This document shows positions 1 to 11,613 of a DNA stretch of 64,000 nucleotides, piece after piece; within the stretch, counting starts at the first letter, position 1; the number at the start of each line of letters is the position of its first letter. The notes under the pieces were generated by a model, which saw only the letters and a list, made by a program, of their open reading frames with translations, searched no databases and was not told the origin of the DNA. The DNA is taken from contig OX419346.1 in NCBI GenBank assembly GCA_948470475.1, forward strand, positions 9,563,843 to 9,627,842, given 5' to 3'. The stretch comes from Galaxea fascicularis. Its lineage: Eukaryota; Cnidaria; Anthozoa; Scleractinia; Euphylliidae. The translations under genes were made by a program, and so were the position numbers.

Positions 1-273
1 TTACATATACAAGTTTGTATTCGTCAGCAAGTAATGCCTCACTCAGTGTAACTAGAGATGACAAAATCTCAGGATTATATACGAATTCCGTATTTGACGG
101 CACAATCTTGGAATTTTTGGTCATTTTAAATTCTTAATCTGTGGTGGAAAAAAACTTGTGCTTGTTAGTCGTTTAGCACCTGATTTTAACCGGTGATTCT
201 GTTGGTATGGTTGTATTAGATGCTTTCTCTGTTTGGGATCGTAGCACACTGCACGAACTTTGTTATCACTAGT

Positions 274-594
274 TTGTGGTATCATCTAAGTCATGCCAGA
301 GTGCTCAAACTGGTAAAACTAGTGAGCGATGCGCAATGCAATTAGCAATAACTAATCCTAGTAAAGTGCTCAATTTGGACATAAAGACAAAGCTTGTAAT
401 GCCAAAGAGCAATATCTAACTGCAGACAGTACTGTTTCAGTCTTCTGGGCGTCATCAGTGCAGTGCTGATGCTAGGATGGAGGAAAGGCCATATGGCCAC
501 CCCAAATGATCCCACACTTGTGGTATCATCTAAGCCATGCCAGAGTGCTCAAACTAGTAAAACTAATGAGTGATGTGCAATGCAATTAGCAATA
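274..594. repeat. pair of 77-bp direct repeats
   Basis: Two near-identical copies lie at 274-350 and 518-594. Both begin TTGTGGTATCATCTAAG and end GCAATGCAATTAGCAATA, with a handful of substitutions between them. The second copy runs directly into the AAT-rich 3' tail of the LINE fragment that follows. No coding potential is visible in bases 1-594. The spacing does not match an LTR or a usual target-site duplication, so this is best read as a local segmental duplication. Confidence 0.7.
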
Positions 595-960
595 ATAATA
601 ATAGGCTTTATTTAAAGAGAGTAAAACACATAACAGTAGTCCTAAGACACTAATGACTCTGTGGCCCTAAAAAACAATTAATATAAATTCTACAACTAAT
701 AACTTAAGAATAAGATAAATAGAATAAAACATATACAATTACAGACTAAGGAGCATCGCAGCCTTTTGCTCATTATGTTTGAAACTTGCTAGCGAGCCAT
801 TCTTTCTAATATTGGCATTCATGCAATTCCAGTCCTTTATAGTCCTAATAGTGAAAGTACGACCTCCTTCTGTTTTCCGTTTATACTTGGGGCAAATCAG
901 ATTTATGTTTGAATAGTGGCTCGATTGTGAATTTCTGAATTTCTAACTAATAGACTATTT
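595..960 (-). mobile_element. 3' end of a non-LTR retrotransposon (LINE)
   Basis: The minus strand encodes the C-terminal tail of a LINE polyprotein, with its stop at 739-741. The readable end includes GGRTFTIRTIKDWN and SLASFKHNEQKA, the conserved tail pattern (RTF..R....WN......S...FK) seen downstream of reverse transcriptase in CR1/L2-like LINEs. After the stop there is about 140 bp of AT-rich 3' UTR and a short (ATT)n tail at 591-603. The 5' part with the RT domain is absent, so this is a 5'-truncated dead copy. The clade assignment is inference; the tail motif is seen directly. Confidence 0.65.
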
Positions 961-969
961 AAACAACTA

Positions 970-1266
970 CAGTACTGTGCAAAAGTAATGAGAGCGAATA
1001 TCGACGAATTTCGAGACATTTCGTCACTTTTGGACGAAAACCAGCGATTTTTTGAACGAAACGAAATATCGCCGAACTTTTGACGAATTTTCGAAAGCGC
1101 TACTGTCTTCACACTTTCGAAATTTCGAAATTGTATGCGAATGTTCCAGCGAAAATTCGAACGATAGTTCGAGAAGATTCGCGAAATTTCGAAGGATGCT
1201 TAAAGCGTGTTTCGAAGTTTCGAAGAGTGCAGCGAATTTTCGAGGCTGAGGTAAGTTCATTGTACA
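970..1266. mobile_element. single Tc1-type element end with TCGAAA-rich subterminal repeats
   Basis: After a TA dinucleotide (968-969) the sequence starts CAGTACTGTGCAAAAG, almost the same as the two termini of the 17298-22496 element. It continues through about 280 bp dense in TTCGAAA/AATTTCG palindromes. No matching inverted end is found before the next element begins at 1287, so this looks like a solo or truncated terminus. Short reading frames here are by-products of the palindromic repeats and have no support as genes. Confidence 0.6.
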
Positions 1267-1437
1267 GTGTGAGAAGGCTTGGTGTCAGGTGATGTCGCCC
1301 CGAGTTACGTAGCCCCAACTTAAGTTACCTCGCCCCAACATCCAGTTTGTAAGTTTTATCGATCGATAAATGTAGAAGATCGATTGACCTTGAACGATTT
1401 CTTACGGGTTAGGGTTAGGGTTAGTTTCCGGCATTAA

Positions 1438-1578
1438 GACGCCCACATCGGAGGATAATCCGCCCACACGTTTTGGTGTAATTCGCCCACATTTGAGGTG
1501 TAATTAGCCCACATCAGAGGTGTAAGACGCCCACATGGTGTAATTTGCCCACATTTCAGGTGTAATCTGCCCACATGC
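1438..1578 (+). repeat. cluster of seven GCCCACA motifs in the left arm
   Basis: Seven copies of GCCCACA occur at roughly 15-30 bp spacing, most preceded by TAA/GTAAT-type spacers (for example GGTGTAATTAGCCCACAT). Related copies recur in the right arm near 5490, 6053, 6222 and 6590, and in reverse orientation near 6760. Their concentration in the two arms and absence from the coding middle suggest subterminal binding sites. The rest of 1580-2141 is T-rich without recognisable genes. Confidence 0.6.
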
Positions 1579-2141
1579 GAAAATTATGTCATAGTGACTA
1601 TTTTTAAGTTACCTTAGATCAGTGAATTTGTGGGGGAATTGAGCCAAATTTTATATGAGGAATGTCTATTGATTGTAGTTTGTGGAAATTGTGTTTTTGG
1701 ATTTTTTGCGTTCTGTTTGAATTTTTTTGGGGGGCCTTTTTTTGAACATTTGTGTTTTTTTATTGTTTTTTGACACTTTTGCAATGTGTGCTTACTAGCA
1801 GGTATGGCTTGGTATATATGGCTGGATTTGTTATTTAATGAGCGTTAAGATGGTATGTTTTTTAAGTTACTTGGTTGAAATCTGAAGGCTAAAATGGTGG
1901 TTATATACCACTTAGACTTTAAACAAGGCGCATACATGAGCTAGAAATACACACTGCAAATAAACATGAGGTTTAATGAGAAGCCTATAATTACATAAGG
2001 AACATGAAGTGAGACCTAGTGTCACACCGTCCCTTTGAAAAAAACTAAAGAAATAAAAACAGTATAATATCAACTTTTTAGGGGTGAAGGAGGCACTTCC
2101 TATACTACTTTCATAAGTCACAGTTTCTTAGTTGACCGTGT

Positions 2142-4716
2142 TCACTTCTTTGATTTGTCCAGCGCGGACTTCTTTGCTTGTCGACGCATATTCTTCATTT
2201 TATCTGTGCATTGCTGCATGGTCTTGGTTTCCAAGAGCTGTTTTAGCTCGTCGTCTTCATTGAAGAGTGCTGTGATCTGAGCCTTGGACACGGCTTTCTC
2301 AGGTTGTACAAAGTGCTTGTAAATGAGTTGGCTCTCTTCCTTCAGCCACTCTGTCCTCGTACTGCTGACGGTTGCAGTTGTAGAGGTCTGCTCGACCCAG
2401 GCAGAAGTTTTGCTGTGGCTTTCAGTTTTGGGGAGCTCCTCCAGGTCTTTTCTTGGCTCCTGTTGTTGAAGGTAGCGGACACAGTCCGCTACTTTCTTGA
2501 CCATCAGTTTGTACGGGAGCAACTTCCTGAGAGCCACCACCGTCATCATTCTCGGGCGCAACTCCTTAGATTGCACTGGAGTGTCCTCCACGATCTCCTT
2601 ATGGAAGACTTTTTTGATGGTCTCCTTTTCTGCCGGTGTCAGTGGTCAGTTCCACAACTCTTCTTTTGCATATTCTGCACCTTCACCTTTGTCTTGATCA
2701 TCAGGTTGCTGTTGCTCCCGGGCAGAGGTGCTGGGTTGTGGTTGTTGGTTGGTTTCCTCCTGGCTTGTGCAGAGGGCAATGATGTTAATCGCCTCCGCTC
2801 CCACAGCAGTCAGGTCGTCACACAAGTAATGGGACTGCGCCACTCTGTCCGAGTGGCACATTACCCTTCGCACCACTGTCTCGTCAAAGTCCGCCCCTTG
2901 CGTCTTCTTATTATGGCAGACGGTTACAATCCACTTGCGGATGTTTGTGGCAGTGACCTGGTTCTGGTCTAACCCCAGTCTTCTGCCAGAACTCTGGCAC
3001 TCGCTTTGAAATTCTGCTGCCAGTAAATGGCTCCCCATCGTTTTTTAGGAAAACGTGTTCCCCCTTGGGACCTGGAAACTGTGGCCTGATCTTTTCCAGG
3101 AACGTCTGCAGCATATCCTTTAGTTGTTGGGACAGCGAGATCAGGGCTGGCCCGTCGGCTTGGCGTTTGTGCTCTGGGACAAGGATCACATAATGCCCAC
3201 TTGCAGGGTCCTGTTTCGTGGTGTCATATTGCCTGGTTGTCATATGTTCGAGAGCACCGGGACGGGTTCCCGTCTTGAGGGTAATCATTGTCAGGAGGTA
3301 GTCTCTCGCATCAGACAGCTCTCGGTCTGTGAGGGCTTTGTTTGCTGCTGCGTCTTGGTAGATGGCTTTGACCCTCAACACCTGCCTTGACTGGTGAAAT
3401 GTGACGACGTCTTCATTGGTAAGGATGTTGTCACATTCGTCAAGGATGTGCTGCGTGCGCTGATCAACGTCATTGGTGGAAATCGTCCCTTTTCTTGCAT
3501 GCTGCCTCAAATGGCGCTTGATGTCATAGATCTCCTTTTTGCAAACTGGGCATTCTTCTTTTCGATGATGGGATCGCTTATCAGCAGTGGAGGCCTTTTG
3601 TTTTGTTTTTAATCTCTTTGTGCTAGGGCCAGGGCGTACTTTAGGACTGGAGGGCTCTTTAGACTGACTGAACCCATGAACCTCAGATTTTTTGCTTGGA
3701 CTTTCAAGAGAATGAGAGGCTTTTCTTTTTCTTGTTGACTTCTCGGGGGGGGGGGGAGGGGGCAGGTATCACTTCCGAATCGTCGGATCCTTCCTCTTGG
3801 TCTTCGTCTTTCTCTGGATCGTAGGAGGGATCTTCTATCTGTTCAACAATGTCCGCGGTAGGATCTTTGCCAGCGTTGCCTATCTCTCTGATTTTCTTAG
3901 CATTAAGACATTCAAACCTGGTTATGAGGTCCTGAAGGATGGCATCCATAGTGTCACATACCGGTATGTCTTGCCCATCTACATTAACGGTGCGTGCTTC
4001 TTCCTCTGGATACAACGTTGCGTGGAGATGATGCATCAAGCTCATGATCATTGTGTTTGCTTTCTGCATGAGTGACAGACCCATATACCTGCCGGCCATT
4101 CCCATTTCTGCCGCAGCGGCAAACGAGGTGAGTAGGTGGGTCGATGATGGTTTTTGTTGCCAGGCTTTTATTGGGTTGTCTGGCAGGTTCTCCAGACCAA
4201 TCTCCTTGAGTGCGCGCCTGTCTCCACTGTTTGCCGCTTGGAGCTTCTCCGAAAACCACTCCAAAGTTCTGCTGCAAAAGCTGGATGAATCTTCTCTGCA
4301 ACCCCCCATGAACTGGCGAAGATTGTCGAGCTCACTAACCATTTCCCTGGTTATGTCGGTTGTGGAGATTTCGTACTCGAGGCCTTTAAACCCCATGTAC
4401 CTCTTGATGTAATACAGTGCCTGCATGCCAAATCTTGCAGTTTCAGCATGAGTGTGGCTGCTCCTCTTATGACGGTCATTGTTCTAAAGTCTGCCACGAG
4501 TTTGGGGGCATCTATTTCCATGGCTTCCTCAAACGGCAGAGGCTCTAAATCGCAATGGTTTAAGGACTTCAAAGCGTCCTCATCACCAGCCATGCCCTTC
4601 TTTACCATGTCTCCAAACGCATTCATTGCGAATTGGTATCTAAGAGCCAAGTCGATAGGGAATAGTGAGGCCAGTGTCTTTCTTCCCTTTTATCGGGGCA
4701 TCATCATCAACAGTAC
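2142..4716 (-). pseudogene. Crypton-like tyrosine recombinase, frameshifted
   Basis: Read on the minus strand, the protein has an alpha-helical N-terminal region (about 4650-3770) and an acidic/proline linker. A C2H2 finger follows (CPVCKKE...RHLRQH, 3499-3552). The tyrosine-recombinase core has catalytic Arg in TGTRPGALEH, the H-x-x-R box in MCHSDR and the following Tyr in SHYL. A basic C-terminal extension (PLTPAEKETI) resembles the SANT-like tail I associate with animal Crypton proteins. Breaks: a frame change near 4430, another at a 12-G run (3745-3756), a third near 3010, and an in-frame TGA at 2646-2648. Residues upstream of 4650 continue with a further possible frame slip. Function if intact would be DNA strand exchange for element mobility. 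The family call rests on catalytic order and the finger; it could also be a domesticated relative. Confidence 0.75.
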
Positions 4717-6817
4717 ATGAAGAGACCTAACATGGGTGCTTACTAGTCAATGCGCTAGTCGCCTGCCTAGGGACATTCAGCACTGTAAACATCATCAATA
4801 CACAACACATGAATAGACACAACTTACAACGGATTCCTTGAAAACGACGAGAAGACAAGTTGAAAATGACAGCACCTTAAACACAAACCAAAAATAGTTG
4901 AGGAATATGCCTTATCTGAAAAAAGAAACTCAAAAAACGCCCCAAGAAAGGCAGAAAAAAAAACAGCACAAAAATGGCGCCAAAACAATAAATGAACTTA
5001 CCACGTGATGAAATCGTTGCCAAATTTGTTGTTGTTGTTGTATTTGTTCTTAAAAGAACAGTTTTGTAACGAAGAAGTACTTTTCGTGGAGGAAAACGCA
5101 CTAAAAAAGACCACGAGAAGGAGAACTTCACATTACACGAGCGATTTCAGTTTGAGAAGATACAAAAAGCACTTTTTTTATCCCAAGGGATCATTAGTGC
5201 GACGAGACACTTGTCTCCTCAGTCGTCCGCATTTTGTTTCCTCAGGCGTCCGCACATTGGCAGATTTGGATCCGATGCGGTCACAATTTTACCTTCTCAT
5301 TTTTTTCAAATTTGAAGTACCATAAAATAACTTCAGCGATTGTTTTATGGTTTAAAACAACACCAAAACGTTGTCTGAGAAGTATTAATAATTTTAGCCA
5401 AAAAACAGACCATTTAAAAAAAACGTTAATTTTTTATTAATTTTTTAACAAATGGCCCTTTGCGAGACTTTTGAAACAAAAATAGGTGTAAAACGCCCAC
5501 ATAGGTGAATTTTCGAGCCTTATAACTCCAAAAATATAAGAGGTCAAAACAAGTTGTTACACTTAGATTAACAACCGTAACTTGTTCTATAAACAGGCCA
5601 ACTTTGGTTTTCCTGGATCAAATTTGAGCTTCAAAAATGATAAAAAAAAAACGTGAAAAATGACATATTTCACAAGTGTGTACTTTCCATGCAATATTAA
5701 AAAATCACAAAAAATTAAGGTTACAAGATTTTACGTTAAAACTTCACCACATTATTAACAGGTAATAGAGCTAAAATGTGGCAAAATATTTAATCAATAC
5801 AACACATTTTGAAAGAGTTATAGAACCTTAAAGTTGTAAGAAGAATTTTTGATAAAAATCTGGACTTTTCATTTTGTTCAACTTTGCAATGCAGTTTGAT
5901 GACTTTATCGATATATGTATTTCTATAGACAACACTGAACGATTTGCTATCTAATACTAATGCAAGCAATGTAAAAACCAGCGCATACAATTCAATCACC
6001 AATTTTTTCTGATTTTTTTTTCAAAAAGGACGTTTTTATGAAATCGGTGTAAAACGCCCACAAAGCTAAAACTTGCAACGCTTCTAGCTCTAAAAATATG
6101 ACAGGTAATTAAAAGATTTTACACTTAGATTAACAAGCGTAACGAGTTTTATTAAGTGGAAAAGTTTCGAGGCGAATCGATAAAATCTAACCCTTACAAT
6201 TGTAAAAAAAATAGAAAACGTAAAGCGCCCACATTTTGAAAATCTGCATAAGTTGAAACATTTTGGTTCCTGGACACCACCCATTTTGGCCGTTTAAGCT
6301 GAAACTTCATCAGGGTACTTCTGGACACAAGGGGAACAGGTGGTAATTTTTTCGGCCCAAAACCCAAAGTTGACTTATGAAAAATATGAAGGAGTAGTTT
6401 CGAGCTCGATAAAACTAGCCCCGTGAAATAAACCCTGCATTTTTGGGGGGCGGATTTTTCCCGGTTTTTTTTTTTAAGGGGTTAAGCCGGGGTCTTCTGA
6501 GCATCTAGGGTTAACTAGTCATTAAGCCCACAGCATAAATTTCAGCGATTTTGAAGCATTTTTTGATCCATCCCCCACTTGGTGTAAAGTGCCCACATGT
6601 GAAAATTCAATCGGTCCCAGGTCCCTCGCATTTTATCGATTTTTATCGAAATTTCACCTAAATGTTCCCCTCGTCCGTCCGAATATTTCTGGTAAAACTC
6701 TCGCGAAAACCTCCTAACCTTGGAAAGTTATACTAAACAGAAGTGTCCCAGTGTTACGTGTGGGCAGATTAACGCACGGAGGAGCCTAATTAGGGTTAGG
6801 ATTAGGGTTAGTTGCTC
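4717..6817. other. non-coding right arm of the TIR element
   Basis: About 2.1 kb of AT-rich DNA with no reading frame I can assign. It contains several GTAAA(A/G)(C/T)GCCCACA motifs matching those of the left arm, long A and T runs, and the TTAGGG-like tract near the right end. A possible upstream exon of the recombinase could lie at 4720-5160, but no recognisable peptide was found. Confidence 0.5.
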
Positions 6818-6890
6818 GGATGTTGGGGCGAGGTAACTTCAGTTGGGGCCACGTAACTCGGGGCGACAAGGCGATGGGGCGACATCACCT

Positions 6891-7363
6891 ACAACCGAAG
6901 GCTCTTGCTTCCTTCGATCAACCCTTTGCATAAACAATTCTATTTGAGACAACAAGGCATCATGTGTTACAAGTTGCGTGACGACACTAAGAACGGCTGC
7001 GGAGGCAAGTAATAGAATGGTGAATTGTTGAACCAATTCTATGTCTCTCTGAAATCATTCACATTTTCGAACTACTGGTATGCAAGTCAAAGCGCTTTTT
7101 GTCTATGAAGAGGATCAAAACATTGGAAGGTTGGCCTTCAATCGGAGTTAGATTTCAACCAGAAATATGCATGCGTAATCAAGATCATGGAGTATAATCC
7201 CGCTTGTCATTACGATTCAGTCCTTGACGGTTAGTCTTGTCTAAAAACAAACGGGCAGTTACTCTACTGAAGCAGAGTGCGAGTTAAATCTCTCTAGCTC
7301 ATTGTTGGTTTAAATAAATCAACAAAGCGCGTTTAGTTCCGAGTTATGTATGTTAGTGTATTT
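6891..7363. other. unannotated spacer
   Basis: Ordinary AT-rich sequence between the right end of the TIR element and the stop of the minus-strand OTU/zinc-finger pseudogene. I see no conserved peptide, repeat or regulatory signal that I can defend. Confidence 0.4.
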
Positions 7364-8798
7364 TTAAACGGCGCCAATGAAAGATACTAGAGTGCCACAG
7401 CTTTTATCATTGGCATATGTTTTGTTAATGTCTTGGCCATTCTTTTTTTGGAGCTCTAAAATAGGCCCAAATTTACTAAAGGGCAGTTCCTCTTTAGCTA
7501 CTAAGTAGGCAGTGTTGATTTTTGCTGCAAATTCATTCTGGGTTTGTTCTTCCAATACTTTTTCTTCTTTTCGAAAACTTTGTGCGATCAGTGCACTTAC
7601 CAAGGGCTGTTGTTTGGCTAGAACTGCATCCCGGGCACGCAGATGTCCACCAATAACATTATGTTTTGTCAAAGTTTCCTTCTTGAAGGTTTGCCAACCT
7701 GTTAAGAAATCGGTTTTTCCAGCCGTTAAAGGGGTGCCACGGCAAATCTTGCACATCATCACATTTCTGTCCTCGTGGTAAAGAACCCAAGGATATTCTT
7801 CTTTCCACTGAGGAAGAAACTTCTGTTTAGACACAGGACTTATGGACTTTTTACTGGGATGCTTTTCCTCGACTTCAATTTCAGCACATTTTGCAGTTCT
7901 CTTTTCACCTTTCTGGGATTGGTGCTGCTCCTTCTTTTCACTTCCCTTTTGAGCTTTAGGAGGAATACGTGAAGAAGATACAAAAGATAAAATGCTGCCT
8001 TGTTTTGAGCTACTGCTTTTACGCGGTTTCTCATTCCAATCAAGGGAAGCACTTTGACTATCGATATCACTGGATACTTGAATTGGCAGCCCACAAGATA
8101 TATCTGACTCCCAAGAAGCGAGAACAACAAAATGGTTAGTCTGATTTCAAGAGTTTAGACGGCTGTCAAGGTTCCCGTCTCTAGACCACAGGAGACATAC
8201 AGGATCATCATTCACGGCAGGTAAGCAGGGCTTGAGAAGATTTTGCATTAATACTCTATATCTGAATGCCACGTTTGGGTACACAGAGTAAATAGGTCTT
8301 CCTATCACTGAAGCGAGGGCCATCATGTGCATGAGGCTACTTACACACTTTAAATTCACATCCAGCTACTGCTGCCGTTTTCACTGCATCCACTGCATTT
8401 CCGCCATCTGTCATTACGCCATCACCATTGGACGAAAGAGCAATGGTAAAGAGCAGACCTTCTCTGATTCCAGAATAGTCATTGGTAAGCCTAAAAATTT
8501 CGTGTGTCACGTAATACTGAGCGTTAAAATAGAGCTCTTCTGCAACGAGAAGACGCAAACACCCATGACGTGACTGATCTCCACAATGGACCAGCGAGGC
8601 AGATCTGTATAAACAGTTCCCATCTGCGGTTACTGACAATGCCATGGGCTTGCGGCCAGGAAAATATTTACCATCTATGTCATCAGGAATCAGAGTTGTG
8701 CTAAAACCATCTGTTGGCAGCTTTGAGAAATCTACATCACTACCTTTTGTAGCCCACTGAATATCCAAATCTTTAATATACTTAAGTCTTGTCTCCAT
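7364..8798 (-). pseudogene. OTU-like protease joined to a TTF/hAT-type zinc finger, broken
   Basis: The minus strand reads through an OTU-like cysteine-protease fold (8798 down to about 8110): the catalytic block is ADGNCLYRSAS, then LMHMMALASVIGRPIYSVYP, DDPVCLLWSRDGNLDSR and the histidine block TNHFVVL. It continues in the same frame through a charged linker into a TTF/hAT zinc-finger segment (KQKFLPQWKEEYPWVLY, MMCKICRG, LTKHNVIGGHLRARD) and LVAKEELPFSKF, a pattern of ZNF862/C17orf113-like proteins and hAT transposases. The frame shifts by one base near 8335, and a TGA (8147-8149) sits just before the OTU histidine block. The catalytic DDE region of hAT is not present. The OTU half resembles vertnin-like proteins. 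Whether the two halves are one natural gene or a chance read-through is uncertain. Confidence 0.65.
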
Positions 8799-9136
8799 TT
8801 CTTAATAGATTCCGATAAGATTGCACAACATCTGCAGACACATCGCTTGAATAAATATTCGTGGCAAAAGAGAGCACATGGTCGCTTGTGCGCCCGCGAT
8901 ACACCTGTATGTGATGGGAAACCGCTGAAAATGGCGGTGGACTCGCTGCACAATTGTAAGCTGTACGATTGCGGCAATTCTACATGAAACCCCTTTCCAT
9001 TTTATTGCAGAAGTGGAGTCAAGATAAAAGTCAGTTGTTGGCTAGAAGATCTAAATTTTATTTCGAATTGCTGTTTATGGAAATCAAAGTTAACGTAAAT
9101 TTTACAATGGTACCTTTGTCTATCGCAGCGAAATAG

Positions 9137-9210
9137 CTGGTCGCCTACTGGCGACCAGTTGTCAAATTCTGGTCGCCAGTGCAAAATTTTCAGTCGCATT
9201 GGCGACCAGG
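9137..9210. repeat. CTGGTCGCC inverted-repeat hairpin
   Basis: CTGGTCGCC and its complement GGCGACCAG occur four to five times in 75 bp (CTGGTCGCCTACTGGCGACC, then CTGGTCGCCAGT, then TTGGCGACCAGG). The arrangement can fold into more than one hairpin. It is probably the end or core of a short miniature transposon, but no flanking target duplication was identified. Confidence 0.5.
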
Positions 9211-10572
9211 AAGGCGCAATTTCAGACCCTGTACCTGAGAGAATAATGCTCTCATGTAGACGTTCTGCTATTGGTGGAGGGGGTGTAGAATCATCTCAAT
9301 ACAAAAATAAATTAATACAGGTACACAAACTGGCTTTAAACAGCTACAATTGAGTATGTCATGTCTTACAGGAAGTAACTGACATTTGTTATTTGATTTT
9401 TATGAATGCATAATGTTTCTCCTTGAAGTATCGAAAATAATCTGTGCAGGAACAAATTCTTGAGAAGAGTGAAATGATCTTGCCTCTGGAACATTCTTAT
9501 TGCAATGTAGGCTATTCCAGAATCTTCTCTTCAATCGAAGGTTCAGAAGTTCAAGTTCAGTGGTAATTGTCAGGTTGTAATATTCAAGTTTGCACTTCCA
9601 CTTGTTCTAAATAAACTCTGCGATAAACCCACATTTGCCCTTTTTAAATCTTCCTTTTGGTCGGACATTTTACCATAAAGAATTTGGAAAACTGTTTCGA
9701 AATTTGGTTCCAATCATGTTCGGACATTGATCATGTCCCATCCTTCTGTAATGTGAATTATTGGCCAGACATTTTCAAAATTTGGTCAGACACTGTCTTA
9801 CGACCGATTGTTGTTTCCTGCACTGATAATAATCATGATAAAACTGTCACTTGTCTTAATTTTACATTTACGGCAGTCAAACAGTCACTTCCTGAACTGT
9901 TTGGGGGCTACTTTAGAAATCATCCGAGCCTTGAACATTGATTATTCGATTGGCTTATAATAAGTTGAAACAAAAGAAAGCATTAAATGAAATTCAATAA
10001 CAACTGACCCACAATGTTGACCAACACGTTGGCCAATTGGTTGGAACGGATTCATTACTATACCCCATTGTTATTATAACAGGGGGCATTTATGCTTCAC
10101 ATTATTGTCACTTTGGTTACCTGCATGCACACAAGAGACTAACAAGTAAACCCTTCTTTCAAACTTACTTCAGATGCCCTGAGTCCAGGTTTGTGGTCAC
10201 CAATGGTACTGTGTGAGGCTTGTGTTCTCCACTCACAGATGCACTTCCAGCCTGTAGATTGAAGAACAAAATTGTCGAAAGGGAGAAATCTCAGAAATCA
10301 AAGGAAAGTCTATACATTTAAAGGAGAACTGAAAGCCAGAAGGTATATTTTTTGTATCCACTTAATATTACATATTCATCCCTAATTTCGTAAAAACAAC
10401 TGAAAAAACCGAGTATTTCACAGTAAATCTAGAAGAAAACCAAGGAATTCTTTCAATTTGAATGTTAGTCTGAAATTCAACCATCTCATGTTCATACTCT
10501 TCCGGTTTCTTCCAAAAATGGAATGCTAGTCACCATGTTGTGTTGTTGCACCGCAAAAGGCTTTGTGACTCT
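9211..10572. other. long unannotated spacer
   Basis: No recognised gene. Around 9655-9800 the motif GGTC(A/G)GACA / GGCCAGACA recurs and produces a short open frame with no recognisable domain. The remainder is AT-rich. Nothing else here is supported. Confidence 0.4.
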
Positions 10573-10672
10573 ATGTGAGATATTCGTGCCGTGTGGTATT
10601 TCTTGGCTGGAATAATTTGATTTGTTTTGTCAACGTAAGGCGAATATTGTGGGAAACGAAAGTAATATCTAG

Positions 10673-10870
10673 ATGGCAATGGCTGAGATTGAACTGTACT
10701 GTTTTGAACCCATGCAAGATCACTCGGACTCTGACGAAGACCTCACTGAAAATCATGATGAAAGCAGACGAGGAAATACTGCTTGGCATGGCTGTGAATG
10801 TTGTGAAAACTGGAGTAATCAGCAAGAACGTGAGTGTTTGTGTTGCCAGGAAATTGAAGATGTCAGGTGA
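10673..10870 (+). CDS. P2X7 intracellular-tail-like exon
   Basis: A 65-residue open frame opens with an acidic stretch (HSDSDEDLTENHDES) followed by WHGCECCENW and ECLCCQEIEDV. The Trp-Cys-x-Cys-x2-Cys ... Cys-Cys-x-Glu-Ile arrangement is the cysteine pattern of the P2X purinoceptor 7 intracellular domain, which in anthozoans also appears in many short stand-alone proteins. No channel transmembrane segments are encoded, so this is not a P2X receptor. A GTGAAA just before the stop could be a splice donor (after GATGTCAG), in which case this is a first coding exon whose partner is missing. Role unknown; zinc binding by the cysteines is an inference from the family. Confidence 0.55.
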   Translation: MAMAEIELYCFEPMQDHSDSDEDLTENHDESRRGNTAWHGCECCENWSNQQERECLCCQEIEDVR

Positions 10871-11613
10871 AATACTTCTTTGTACAAAAATTAGAATAAA
10901 CATGCTGTCTGTACCATGATCGTGTTGTTTTATTGTTGTTAATTTTCACTGTCAATTGTTTAATTCGTTGTTTTGAATACTTGGATCAGATTTTGAAATG
11001 GATCATCATCCCGTTCGCTGTATTACCCAGCACTTTAGTTTTAGTATGATATGCTTGCAATGAGAGGTGTTGGAGACTGCCATTGTTGGCTTGAGCCAGG
11101 CACATAGGAGAAGAGCACCGCAAGAAATGAACAACACGTACGTATCCCAACTCCAGGAGCAACCGTTCTCTTTTATAATTTTGCCAAATGTAGCATACTG
11201 GTAACTGAATAATATCATACTATGTACCTACATAGCGACCACTTGCGACAGATTCTTTATTTCAGAATCATAGAACTTTTTAAGTTACTAAATGATAGAT
11301 AGATAGACAGTGAGTGCTTTCCATTCAACAAAAATTTTCAGTTTCAATTTTTAGGAAATGTCGGTCTCGAATGGAACGGGCTTATTCTGGCTCATCACGG
11401 TGGGGTTGTCTTTGACACTGTTATCACCAAGTTCGGCGACCCACGGTGACACAGGGGCTGGAAAACCAGTATGATTTGAAAAGCTTCGTATTAACATAAC
11501 AGCAGGAAAATTGATGCATTACTCGTGTTTTTACCGATAAAATAAATGTAAGCTTACTTCTTATTACGAAATTCAACAAATTCAATTGTTCTTTAAATAT
11601 CATTTAAACTTAC

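Larger units (their letters stand above)
1287..6890. mobile_element. 5.6-kb element with terminal inverted repeats carrying a tyrosine recombinase
   Basis: The left end (1287-1343) and the reverse complement of the right end (6818-6890) align. Both contain AGGTGATGTCGCCCC, then GAGTTACGT, GCCCCAACT, AAGTTACCTCGCCCC and AACATCC; the right copy has an extra 16 bp repeating TCGCCCC. Inside each end sits a TTAGGG-like tract in the same orientation (1406-1424 and 6791-6811), followed inward by scattered GCCCACA(T) motifs. The only gene found inside is the Crypton-like recombinase at 2142-4716, minus strand. No convincing target-site duplication flanks the ends. Treating everything between the ends as one element is inference from the paired ends and shared internal motif. 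Confidence 0.6.

Noticed and set aside
1024..1318. Overlapping small proteins around 1.0-1.3 kb on both strands
   Set aside because: All arise from TTCGAAA palindromes that stay open in several frames; no motif or start support.
1406..1424. Telomere
   Set aside because: Only three units, internal to an element and not at a sequence end; treated as an interstitial TTAGGG-like tract.
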